Source: Xanthostigma xanthostigma
Lineage: Eukaryota; Arthropoda; Insecta; Raphidioptera; Raphidiidae
Direction of reading: 5' to 3'
NCBI GenBank assembly: GCA_963575645.1
Contig: OY754467.1
Location: forward strand, 35,213,108-35,277,107
Length of the DNA stretch: 64,000 nt
Positions 21,256-30,978 of the stretch are shown here, piece by piece. Positions within the stretch are counted from its first letter, which is position 1. Every line of letters begins with the position of its first letter. The notes beneath the pieces are model-generated. The model did not search any database, was not told the origin of the DNA, and was given only the letters and a program-made list of their open reading frames with translations. The position numbers and the translations under genes were made by a program.

Positions 21256-21737
21256 ATAGTATATTACACCACAAGGGCTAAAAGTGTGATATTCTTGCCC
21301 TGCGCGCCATGATGCCTGAGGCGAAGCCGAGAACATCATGGCGCGAAGGACAAGTATCACACTTTTGGCCAGTGTGGTGTATACTATTTTTCTTCATACC
21401 TCGGTCGTTAGCGCTCTTATTAAATACATTAATTAATTAATTGATTATTAATTACATAAAAACACAGATAAATTCCAAGCAAGCAGCTGTAAGTTTATAG
21501 GTACGTAAAAACTCGAATGACAGCTGTTCATGACTATTTGCTAAAATGTAATAGGGTTGCTATGGAAACGACATCTAAATAACAGTTGATCGGTTGTTTT
21601 TACTTTACTACCGCCCTTACGTACGAACTTCTCGCATTGGTGAGTGGAATTCCACCAATGCGTACATGTTAGACTTTCTGCCTTACAATTGATGCCGAAA
21701 GTATGCACTTTCGATCGAGATATGAAGAAAATAATAA
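21256..21737 (+). repeat. Family E element, copy 2
   Basis: Most complete copy. It starts with a long hairpin (21273-21375; stem 'ggctaaaagtgtgat...' against 'atcacacttttggcc', loop near 'ggcgaagccgagaac'). Then 'cttcatacctcggtcg', the conserved 'gttgctatggaaacgacatc' core, and the terminal inverted 'cgatcgagatatgaag'. It is inverted relative to copy 1, which lies 2.2 kb away, so the pair flanks the two hAT MITEs. Confidence 0.8.
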
Positions 21738-21884
21738 TATGCTAGAAGTTAACCTAAGGCCTGTCGTTCGGTAAATTCTTAGATATGTACCTAGGTACCT
21801 AATTTACGCTAGAAATTAAACTGCGCATTAGTCTTTTCACTACTTTGAAAAGCACCCAATGGACAATAAAAAAATCGCTACATA

Positions 21885-21906
21885 GAGAGAGAGAGAGAGA
21901 GAAAGG
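21885..21906. repeat. GA dinucleotide microsatellite
   Basis: About eleven tandem AG units. Confidence 0.85.
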
Positions 21907-22010
21907 CAGACTGGTCATATAGTGTACTGCCGGATAAAACGTACGGTGAACCGTTTTTCGAAAGGACGATAAATATTAGTCGCAAATTGAAAAAAATTTC
22001 AAATCGACAC

Positions 22011-22233
22011 TATTATAAAGAGGTAAAGTTTGGATGTAGGAGGTAATTTCCCAAACTACTCATCCGATTTCAAAAATGTTTTCACCAATGTTTAGAATAG
22101 ACCTTCAGGATGGACATATACTATACATTATCGCGTTAAAAACGTTTTTCGTGGAGATCAATTTTGCAACGTAAGTCGACGAAAAAACGGTGCCAGTCTA
22201 CAAATTCGGGGAAAGCCGGACCGGGCCGCTAGT
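22011..22233 (-). repeat. Family B repeat, copy 3
   Basis: Near full length on the minus strand, from 'tattataaagaggtaaagtt' to 'ccggaccgggccgctagt', including 'aactactcatccgatttc' and 'cgtaagtcgacgaaaaaacg'. Confidence 0.8.
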
Positions 22234-22739
22234 TAATAATAATTTTAAAGAGCTAGAACTAAAAATCAAAATTCGCACACACGAAGACAGTCGATTGAAT
22301 GTGCCAGGTAAAGTCTAATGTCTCCGTTGACTTTTTTATCAGAGTTACAAATCAATTATTTCATATATTAAAAACTGCTAAAAGTAAAAACACGATTTTT
22401 AGTTATAATTATTTAAAAACATTGCTGTACCAGGTCTAGATAACTTTGTCACTCGGCGGCCTCAAAAAAAGTAACTGTTTAAAAAAATAATTAATTTTTA
22501 TTTTATAAACATAAATATTATTTATCTTCTCGATCTAAATCAACCCACACGGTACACGCATCTTTCTAAATAGTCAATATTTGGAAAACAGCATTCCACT
22601 AATTTGTTACTTGTCTATATTTCACGAATTTAATTATTGCCATTAAATTTAATGATTTATTGATTATTTTGGTAGCACATTACTTATACATTACAGTTAC
22701 ATAGAAGCAGGACACATCTCTTTTATCGCTACCCATGAC
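22234..22739. other. No recognised feature
   Basis: AT-rich spacer. Nothing recognised. Confidence 0.4.
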
Positions 22740-23273
22740 CAGGGTTGCCAGACGTACGAGAAATCTCGTACCATTACGAGATTTACAGTTTTTGTACGAG
22801 ATACAGGAATAACAAAATTCTCGTACAATTTTGTACGAGATTTTAACAATGATGACTGCCTTCGCTAGGTATCATCCAAAAAGTGTAAGAATTTGCATAT
22901 TTACCTACTTCACACACCACAAAACGATCTACTGGGCGCATCACTAATTGCACTACCTCATCACTATATGAAACTAGACAACTTGAGTGGGGAATCCCCG
23001 TTTAATGTATTTAATATTTATTAATTGTTGTCCAATTATTACACTAATGTTAATCACTATCAGTTCTAATTGTTTCATTTGAATTGACAGCTGAACGCGC
23101 AAAGAATATGACTCCTCAAAGTTAAACAGTACAGTAAATAGCATAAATTATAAATTTTATTCGATATATACCTACTTTAAATTTATACTTGTACGAGATT
23201 AACTGTTGAAAGTACGAGATATTTAGCAACACTGGTACCTACGAGAAAAAAAATCCGTCATCTGGCAACCCTG
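22740..23273. mobile_element. hAT-type MITE, CAGGGTTGCCAG termini
   Basis: Ends CAGGGTTGCCAGA / TCTGGCAACCCTG, with many copies of 'gtacgagat' / 'atctcgtac' near both ends. The flanking 8-mers (cccatgac, tccgtaag) do not match, so the duplication has decayed or the ends have different histories. It is related in terminus to the 19.7-kb element. Confidence 0.8.
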
Positions 23274-23335
23274 TCCGTAAGTTATAGAAACAAAGTACAG
23301 TTGAACCTCGATTAACCGCAGTTTATGCATGAAGT

Positions 23336-23582
23336 GGAGTTGGTTTGTAGCTTACGACTGCACAAACAAACACGGCGTCATAGCGTGTGTTCTGTTCAGA
23401 GACAATAAACGTTCACTTTTGTTAACATTCAAACTATCACTGCGCACGCACCAAACCCATCTGCAAATCAAGCTTCAATACATGCATCGTGCGAAGCGAA
23501 CACATAAAAACCATAACGAAAAGCAACGCCTGAAAACTAGCAAGGAATCTAGCGGCAAAATCAGCCTCGTGTGCAGAAGCCT
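23336..23582 (+). mobile_element. Family H MITE, left-truncated copy
   Basis: Shares 'tgtgttctgttcagagacaa', 'tcaaactatcactgcgcacg' and the right end 'cctcgtgtgcag' with the other H copies. The left terminal repeat is missing. The open frame here is not a gene. Confidence 0.7.
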
Positions 23583-23631
23583 TAAGTCTGAGGTCGGTTT
23601 TGTTATTGAAAATTTATTACTTGAGCATTTA

Positions 23632-23965
23632 TGCATAATTCAAATCTTTGATTAACGTCTGAATAGAACTCTTCAAATAAATAAAATTGTCGACCAATTT
23701 TTCTCAGACCATATATTGACAAAAAATAATAAAAATACAAATGAATATAACACAAGATGACGTTTCGATCCGGATTTGGATCTTCTTCAGAAATATCTAA
23801 AAAATATAAAAATTAATTAGTATTAAGTTATTTATTATCTAATAGAATTCACGAAAGATTGAAAGTTTGAATAATTCAAAAAATTAATGAAAAATTTTTC
23901 ATTAATTTTTGTCAATATATGGTCTGAGAAAAATTGGTCGACAATTTTATTTATTTGAATTTATG
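23632..23965. mobile_element. Family F foldback with hammerhead-like motif
   Basis: Outer arms 'gtcgaccaatttttctcaga' (23688) and its inverse at 23923-23942, with 'atatattgacaaaaa' continuing the pairing. Minus-strand motif 23790-23759: CTGAAGA, one base, stem GATCC, loop, GGATC, then GAAACGTC. The left border has 'caaatctttgattaacgtct'. The right end abuts the RTE tail. Confidence 0.7.
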
Positions 23966-23992
23966 CATAATAATAATAAATTCCTCTGACTC

Positions 23993-24597
23993 TTAATTGG
24001 AACATAGGACTTCTACGAAAATTTTGAATCTAGTCCTATCCTTTGCCATATGTTTGGCTTGAAGTCAGGTAGTTCCTTGTTCCATAACTAGTTCACGAAC
24101 AATTCTTCCTCAGGATATTTTTGGTCTTCCTCTTTTTCGATACCCCTGTTGGTTCCAGTCCAAGGCTCTCTTCGATATGTCGCCATCTGTCTTTCGCAGG
24201 GTGTGTCCAATCCAATTCCATTTCCTACGTTTTATAGTCACACGTTTCCAAAGTTCGTTGTTCGAGACGTGTTCGTACCATTTCACCTTAAGGATTATTC
24301 TGATACATTTGTTTATAAAGATTTGCAGTTTAGTTGTTATTGTTTTCGTCACTGGCCAGGTTTCAAATCCATATAGAAGGACCGATTTTACATTCGAGTT
24401 AAAAATGCGTAGCTCTGTTCTTTCAAAAATCATGCCTGAATGCCAAATATGATTTAAACTTCCGAACGCTTGAGACGGTTTTTTGATTTTGCTGTCTACA
24501 TCTGCTTCTGCTCCTTCATCATTGCAGATTATACAGCCTAGATAACAAAATTCTTCTACTTCTTTAACAGGTATATCGTTTATTAACAGCTGTTAAC
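23993..24597 (-). pseudogene. RTE-like LINE reverse transcriptase, C-terminal remnant
   Basis: Reading down from about 24597: VEEFCYLGCIICNDEGAE, then IFNSNVKSVLLYGFETW, KLQIFINKCIRIIL, KRRKWNWIGHTLRKTDG, ALDWNQQGYRKRGRPK and a final HMAKDRTRF stretch to TAA at 23993-23995. This series (LGS-I, VKSVLLYGSETW, RRKW-WIGH-LRK, GKRKRGRP) is typical of the end of RTE-clade ORF2. Two TGA codons replace expected Trp codons near 24108 and 24072. An ATT-rich tail follows at about 23966-23980. It is 5'-truncated and inactive. Confidence 0.85.
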
Positions 24598-24894
24598 GCA
24601 ACAAAAATACGATTTAAATTAATTTATAATTTACAACTAGCAGCCGTTAACTGGATCGCAGTAGTACCACAATAATCTAATGAATATTGTTTCCTCATAA
24701 CGGATCTTTGGGTTATTAATAGTGCACTTAAAACTTTTTTAAATAATAAAAAAATGTCAAAGCACGCTTTTACAATGCAGGTCAAAACAAAGTTCATATT
24801 TTACTGTTGTAGCATACCGATGATTCAGAGCTTGTCAGCGTTTCTCAACTTTTTTACTATTCCAACTCCCCAAGTAGGGAATTATAACTTAATT
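24598..24894. other. No recognised feature
   Basis: Spacer between the RTE remnant and the A/B composite. Confidence 0.35.
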
Positions 24895-25584
24895 TAGGTC
24901 AATCATTTTTTTTAGTTTTGAGGTCCAACCAAACATATTTTTGGAACAAGTCTGTTAGTATGTGAGCACAATACAGGTCAAACGGCTGAGTGGATCGAAA
25001 TCCAACTTTCATAGAACGTTTGACATGTTTAAAGAGCCCTATTATTTTGGGGGGAAATCGGTTATTTTCGATAAAAATATATTCTGATTGCTGCAACAAC
25101 AATTTTACACTAATATTCTAAAGATGTAAACTTTGCAAGTTTGGCTGTCGGAGGTAATTTCCGGAACTACTCATCCGATTCTAAAAAATTTTTCACCTAT
25201 ATTTACAATGAACCTTTCGGATGGACATAGGCTATATATTTTATAGAAAGTTTGACATGTTTAAAGGAAGAGCCCTATTCTTTTGGGGGAAAATCAGTCA
25301 TTTTCGATAAAAATATATATTCTGATTGCTGTAGCAACAACAATAAATTTATATTGATATTCTAAAGAGGTAAAGATTGTAAGTTTGGCTGTAGGGGGTA
25401 GTCTCCGAAACTACTCATCCGATTCTAAAAAAATTCACCAATATTTAGAATAGACGTTTGAGATGGACATAGGCTATGTATAATCGCGTTAAAATAAGAG
25501 TGCTTTTCGTGGAGACCAATTTTGCAACGTAAGTCGACGAAAAAACGGTGGAAATCTACGGGCAAAGCCGGACCGGGTCGCTAG
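24895..25584 (-). repeat. Composite family A/B element with internal tandem duplication
   Basis: Starts with reversed family A ('ttttgaggtcc', 'caggtcaaacggctgag') and passes into family B ('aactactcatccgattctaa'), ending 'ccggaccgggtcgctag'. A unit of about 230 bp (25010-25240) is repeated at 25241-25480, both carrying 'gtttgacatgtttaaag', 'ttcgataaaaatata' and 'aactactcatccgattctaa'. It shows that A and B can form one continuous element. Confidence 0.75.
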
Positions 25585-25589
25585 TATTC

Positions 25590-26280
25590 AAATAAATTAG
25601 GAAGAACACTTTAATTCTTGCTTGCATAGTTCAAAATTTTGTTTTTCGGTCCGCAGTACCTACGCAATTTGCAGCTTCTCATTTTTGTTCAAAATAAAAT
25701 GTTTTATTTGCCTTTTTCCTTGGAAGAGAATGGAATGAGTACAAACTCCCCTCTATACATATATGATTTGTCTCATCAGCTAACCAAAGTCAATATACTT
25801 GCAATTTGTTTTACATCATTATCCGTATATTTATTAATAAATAAGTCATGCTTCGACAATTTACTGCTTTATTTGGTGTGAACATACACGATACAAGATA
25901 CTTCCTAAGATATTCTACGTCATTATATTAAACGTATCCAAGTCTTTAATACTAACTATCGACGGTTAAGATCTTAAGTGGAGAAAATTAACAGACTATA
26001 ATGACTTCGTGATGTTCTTTCAGTGTGTGTTTGTTTATTTTTCATCATCGACACTTGTTAAAAAAGGTCTGCGTAAATATCAATTTAAGGAAATTACTTA
26101 CGGAATGTGATTAGTGATTACATGAGAAAGCTTCGGTGCGTGACTTACCTGAAACATAAAAATGCATAAATTAATAAACATAATATATTCAGCAAACAAA
26201 TCTAATTCAATAAATAACATTCAACAAATCTACAGTCATGAATTGAATCGACACGCTGTTTTATTTTTAATGAGATAATA
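25590..26280. other. Transposon-poor interval around a ratchet-type splice site
   Basis: No repeat-family match or gene. The 80-codon plus frame at 25639 has no recognised motif. The main content is the minus-strand splice-like signal at 26.1 kb. Confidence 0.45.
26096..26175 (-). promoter_or_regulatory. Candidate recursive (ratchet) splice site 1
   Basis: On the minus strand a pyrimidine-rich acceptor ('ttttatgtttcag') is fused directly to a consensus donor (GTAAGTC). The junction lies between 26149 and 26148. An 'attaat' branch-point-like motif is about 20 nt upstream. A second GTAAGT donor lies at 26101-26096, which would define a 47-nt recursive-splicing exon (26148-26102). This acceptor-donor fusion plus nearby downstream donor is the known design of ratchet sites in long insect introns. 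Function is inferred. Confidence 0.55.
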
Positions 26281-26977
26281 CAGGGAATAGAGACATTTCA
26301 CTGTAGAAAAATTAAGGGAAAGCTGGATTTTTGCTTGAACCTTTCTTTCGTGCCGTTAAAAATGTTACGCGGGATGAAAGGTCACAATAAACGATTTTTC
26401 GGAAAAATCTCGTTAACGGTGACTTTTATGAAAAAATAGTGGGTATCAAATTTGTAGCTCATAAAATTGCCTACAAAAAATATGCTATTACTTTTTTCGT
26501 AAGACTAACGGTTTTCGATAAAATTTGGTTTAAAAAGTTGTAACCTTTATGTTTCTTGTCAGTTCGATTCTTTTAACGCGGTTATACGAACGAATACAAT
26601 GCATCATACGACATACATCATGCGGATGCGTGAATTGGAACGGTTCACTAAGCGATTGTATGAATGCGAGGTGATAGGTGATAGAACGTAATTGGTAATT
26701 TTAGTCTTAGGGAAAAAAGTAATACTATGTATTTGTAGGCAATTTTCTAAACTACAAATTTGATAACTACTATTTTTTCTATAAAAGTCACCGTTATCGA
26801 GATTTTCGAAAAAAAACGTTTTTTGTGACCTCTGCTCCGCTTAACATTTTTAGCGGCACATGTGTCGATGGTGACTTTTGGTATATTGTTTAGAATCACG
26901 AAAGGAAGGTTAATGCAAAAATTCAGCTGTACCCTAAATATTCGGAAGTTTGACTTATTTTTTGTCTTTATTCCCTG
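26281..26977. mobile_element. Foldback element, about 700 bp
   Basis: Outer ends cagggaatagagac / gtctttattccctg. Arms of about 230 bp share 'aacggtgacttttatgaaa' with its inverse and 'ttgcctacaaa' with its inverse. The middle (26540-26700) is not symmetric. The left flank is TA and the right flank CA. No protein. The minus frame at 26747 is an arm artefact. Confidence 0.75.
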
Positions 26978-27935
26978 CACTAAAAGCAGTTCTTAAAAAA
27001 ATCAATTGATGAAATGCACTTAGCTAAGCTTGAATATAAAATTTCATACTATTACATTACGAAGATAAATACTCAAGGAATAGAATGTGATATGTGGCTA
27101 GGTAAGAAAGTATCTAGGTAAAAAATACAATGGAAATTAAAACAGGTAAACAAATCTTTGATTAACGTCTGATTGGAACTCTTCAATAAATAAAATTATC
27201 GACCAATTTTTCCATGACTACTTAATAAAAAATTGTTTGTTATTATTTTTTAATTATTTTGATAATCATTAATAATTTTGAAAGATTTTATAAAAAGCTA
27301 ATCAGAATTAATATCTCAAAAATGGTGCATTTTATAGGAAAATCATAAGAGACCCTTTTTCTTTAGAATTGTCCAAAAAACCTAAAAAAATTGGTTCCGA
27401 CGCCAAAAACAAAAAAATTTTATTTTCCGAAAATTTTTTGCAAATTTTGAAATTTTTTTTTGAAAATTTTGTTTTTTTTTTAATTTTTTATTTGGAATAT
27501 TTAGAATATGCATTTCTAGACAAATAGTGTTATAAACATTTTAGTAAAATTTAATGATTCTTGCTTCTGCAAAGTGATTTATTTGCTTGTTTGCCGACGC
27601 AAGATGACTTACTAACTTTCCGAATTTTTTCCAGATAAACTATAGCTCTGACGAAAAAAGTACAAGATACCTTTTTTATAGAAAAAAATGTCCCCTATAG
27701 TTTTTTTTATTTATCTCTATCTTTATCCCAGCTTAAAATATTCAAGAATTTTGAAAATAAAATTTTTTTTTTAAATTTTATTGACTTTGGGAAATCCATA
27801 GACGAATGAACTTTTTTCTATTTCAATCAGTACACTTTAAACTATTCATAAAAAAAATTTGAGTCTGTTTGCGAATTTCTGGAGCTTTTGGTTTAAAATT
27901 GTCTCCACCGACTGGACTATACGCAATTATTAAAC
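26978..27935. other. AT-rich interval with a family F fragment
   Basis: 27148-27245 matches family F ('aaatctttgattaacgtctg', 'aaattatcgaccaattttt'). 27300-27900 is rich in A and T homopolymers. No gene. Confidence 0.45.
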
Positions 27936-27939
27936 TGTT

Positions 27940-28075
27940 GGCGCCATTTCCGTAATCAAAATTTCTGTATTCTTCAAACATTTAATCTTGGGACGTGCAT
28001 TAGTACTCGAATCTACATAATATTAGATTGACGTTCGCTAATGTCCACAGTTTGATTCCCGGAAATGGCGTTTCA
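27940..28075. repeat. Short inverted repeat
   Basis: 'ggcgccatttccgtaatcaa' and 'ttgattcccggaaatggcgt' form an imperfect inverted pair about 90 bp apart. It could be a small decayed MITE. Confidence 0.4.
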
Positions 28076-28412
28076 CTATGACTTAAGACCTAAGTAATAA
28101 ATTCTATGCACGCATAATGCGCAAGCGCAATGGCGTTTATTCAGCGGATAACAAAATCTCAAGTGATAAATGTTTATTGTTAATTACATTATGTATATTA
28201 CTTTATGTATGTTGCATAGCATTATATAAACGTATGAGTTTGGTTTATCAATGCACACAATTCCGTTGCAAAGGATTGGTAAACCGTTGTCAACCCATTT
28301 TCCCGGTTATTCAGTACTAAGGATTTGCCTTTAAAAATTGGAAATTAATATCGGACAAATGGCATTGTCAGCACTATTCGAAAAAGCAAGATAATGGGAG
28401 GTCTTAATCATT
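28076..28412. other. No recognised feature
   Basis: Nothing recognised. The 67-codon frame at 28117 has no known motif. Confidence 0.35.
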
Positions 28413-28818
28413 AGACGTGTTTGGCCGAAGTAAGTAGGTACTTACTAAATTTAGTAAGTCACTCACTATACTTTTCGGCCGGAACACAAAATAAGTGCTA
28501 ACGCAGTAAGCATAGCTTGATATAAGACGTCATTTTGCTTATTGTTGATGTAAACAAAACAGACAGGAACAGATCTGTCATTTATCCATTTGCAACTATT
28601 TAAATGAATTAAATTATATTGATAAATTTAGTACTGTCAATTATATTCAGTCTATGAGGTTATGTACGGGATATAACGTAAACCAGTGTCTTGAGTTATG
28701 TCAAGCCAGTAAGTCTGTCCTGGCCGAAAAGCGCTATAGTCAGCTTGTAAGATTTTAATTTTTTTATGCTAACTGGCTTACTAAGTTTAGTAAGCACTTA
28801 CTTTGGCCAAACACGCCC
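28413..28818. mobile_element. TIR element, about 400 bp, class uncertain
   Basis: Long imperfect inverted ends: 'cgtgtttggccgaagtaagt' and 'acttactttggccaaacacg'. Inside them are 'ttactaaatttagtaag' / 'cttactaagtttagtaag' and 'cttttcggcc' / 'ggccgaaaag'. ATT flanks both sides (28410-28412, 28819-28821). The terminus style could fit PIF/Harbinger, but the target is not TWA. Confidence 0.7.
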
Positions 28819-28989
28819 ATTTTGTAATGAGTCTTAGACTGGTTGGAGAGTCGAATCTAAGGTAATTTTTCAACAATGAAAATATAATCAAAGGTCACAA
28901 TCAGCTCTATTAAAAATGTGGCTGAAAAAGAAGAGTTCTCTGCAAGTACTTTTGAACAGTAATTTTTTTTAATTAATTGAGCTTCAATC

Positions 28990-29259
28990 GTTTCAATCTA
29001 CAAATTCGTGCGAAGCCGGACTGGCCCACTAGTCTAATATGTAAAGAGGTAAAGTTTGCAGGTCTGGGTGTAGGAGGTAATCTCCGAAACTACTCATCCG
29101 ATTTCAAAAGTTCGTTTACCAATAGAATAGGCCTTCAGGATGGATATATTATCGCGTTAAAATAAAAGAGCTTTTCGTGGCGACCAATTTTGCAACGTAA
29201 GTCTACGGAAAAAACGGTGGCATTTTACAAATTGGGGCGAAGACGGACTCGGCCGCCTG
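28990..29259 (-). repeat. Family B repeat, tandem copies
   Basis: 28990-29033 is the terminal 44 bp of one copy ('acaaattcgtgcgaagccgg...actagt'). It is followed at once by a fuller copy from 'gtaaagaggtaaagtttg' to 'ggactcggccgcc' at 29259. Head to tail. Confidence 0.7.
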
Positions 29260-29275
29260 TTTATTTATATTTTTT

Positions 29276-29709
29276 AAATAACAATAACAATGCGTTTAGC
29301 GTGCGTTTCTCGACGTTATCTCATAACAGACGCCCTTCGCACCATTACTATTTTCCATCTATCACACTTCCCGTTATTTTCTACATTATCTCAACTTCCA
29401 CTTAATTTAGTAGCAATGAGTGAATGAAGGAATTTTAAGACATTAGGCAAAGGTAGGCAAATTTTGAGTATAGAATTTTGACAGGTATTTGGCCATGGCC
29501 TTGAATAAGGAACCATCTCGGTATTTATCTGGAATTATTGAAGGAAACCATGGAAAACCGCAACAAGATGGCCGGTACAAGAATTACCGTTTCTCGGCGA
29601 GAGGTAGCAGGAAAAAGTTCTAACCACATCTGCCCTCGCCGAGATTCGAACTCGGTACCTCCAGAAAGTGAGTCTAGTGCTTTCATCACTATACGCCACC
29701 CTGCTCGGT
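29276..29709 (-). repeat. tRNA-derived SINE, copy 2
   Basis: Full-length organisation: head with A box near 29685-29700 and B box near 29640-29656 (minus strand), body with 'aaggccatggcc' and 'acgccacc'-type ends, and an AAC/AAT-rich tail at 29270-29290. It is inserted next to a family B copy. Confidence 0.85.
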
Positions 29710-30306
29710 ATATTTTTTAAATAATAAATTGTAAATCAAGCTGATGTTTTTACCGGTTGTCAGGATCAATAGACATCTCGGCGTTCTTATGATTTGGACT
29801 AATTTCGAATCAGCTTATCACGATCATTAGGTGAATCCCATCCATATTCTGAAGGCACAGGCCGCGATTCAAGCCGTCTGCTAGTTCAGACACATGGCGC
29901 GGGGGGTCATCATAGGATATAGTCGATGTCAGTCACATATAAATCTGCTCCGAGCATGCAAGCGCACAACCCACATTTAGAATACATTCATAATATTATT
30001 ATAACAAATAACCAGGTTCACATATGTACAAGTTTATAGTTTGCTGTACTCCGCGGGGTTATCACAGGGTCAGGTTTAAATTAACTGGAAGTGTCATTGC
30101 CATCCACTCACCGAACAATGAACATGACTGCAACTGAATCTAAATCATAAGTATTTATGTTATTGCAATCTGCATTGCAGTCAGATGGAGGTGTGTAGAC
30201 TTGATCGAAGCTGAGGAATCTCGAATGGTCACAGCTGTCACCATACTTGGATTCATGCGTTTAATGGCCAGACAGATTGTCAATTATATATAAAACGCTC
30301 GGCAAG
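29710..30306. other. No recognised feature
   Basis: Less AT-rich spacer. A minus-strand donor-like CG|GTGAGT lies at 30106-30112, without a convincing exon. Confidence 0.35.
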
Positions 30307-30474
30307 CGGGGGCGGATCGAGGCTTTTAGGGGCCTAGGGTTTATTGAAGTTCAACGGGGTCCCATTTTTTTTAAGATTAAGGATCGTTAAATTTGGATTT
30401 GATATTAATTTTTAATAACATTAAAGTCAGGGTTGAAATTTGTTGACTTGATCAAACAAATGATATTTTAAATT

Positions 30475-30662
30475 CACCCAAAAAATAGTAAATTTTCACC
30501 TGAGAATATGTTAAAACTCATCCAAAAAATATCAAAATCCATCCACAAAATCGCCGAACACATCAAAAAATCTCCCAAACATTCTCAAATTTCACCCGAA
30601 TATGTTAAAATTCAGCCAAAAAATATCAACATTCACTCAAAAAAAAGTCTTAATTCATCCAT
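30475..30662. repeat. Degenerate minisatellite
   Basis: Repeated units of about 38-40 bp on the theme 'caaaaaatatcaaaattcacc' with many variants. It explains the 107-codon frame that runs through it, which is not a gene. Confidence 0.6.
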
Positions 30663-30687
30663 GTCACTGACCACTATTTTTTATTAC

Positions 30688-30847
30688 ACTAAATTTGTTC
30701 CAAGCAGTCAGCAAACGGTAACGAAACCGTCACCCGCATGCGCAGTAGCTAAAACGTATTCAAAAATCGCCACAAACAGCTTCATTTTAGCTACTGCGTA
30801 TGCGGGTGACGGTTTCTTTACCATTTGCTGACTGCTTGGAACAAACT
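30688..30847. mobile_element. Small palindromic MITE
   Basis: Arms of about 60 bp ('ttgttccaagcagtcagcaa' ... 'cgcagtagctaaaa') pair with 'ttttagctactgcg' ... 'gctgactgcttggaacaa' around a 30-bp loop. It is nested in the 30.3-kb element. Confidence 0.8.
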
Positions 30848-30978
30848 TACTATAAGTGCTCACTGTTTTTAATTTAAAAGTATTAAAGTTTTATAAAAAT
30901 AATTTAAATTTTGTGGGCCCTTGACACTTGGTGATTCAGGGTTTAAGCCCTATTAGTCCCTCTGTAGATCCGCCTCTG

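Larger units (their letters stand above)
30307..30978. mobile_element. Probable hAT-type element with GGCGGATC termini
   Basis: Inverted ends cgggggcggatcg / agatccgcctctg, followed inward by 'ggcctagggttt' against 'cagggtttaagcc'. Flanking 8-mers tcggcaag and tggataag match at 5 of 8. It contains a minisatellite-like array and a secondary hairpin (listed separately). No transposase. Confidence 0.6.

Noticed and set aside
30508..30831. 107-codon open frame on the plus strand
   Set aside because: It runs through a degenerate minisatellite and one arm of a palindromic MITE, so the length reflects repeats rather than selection.
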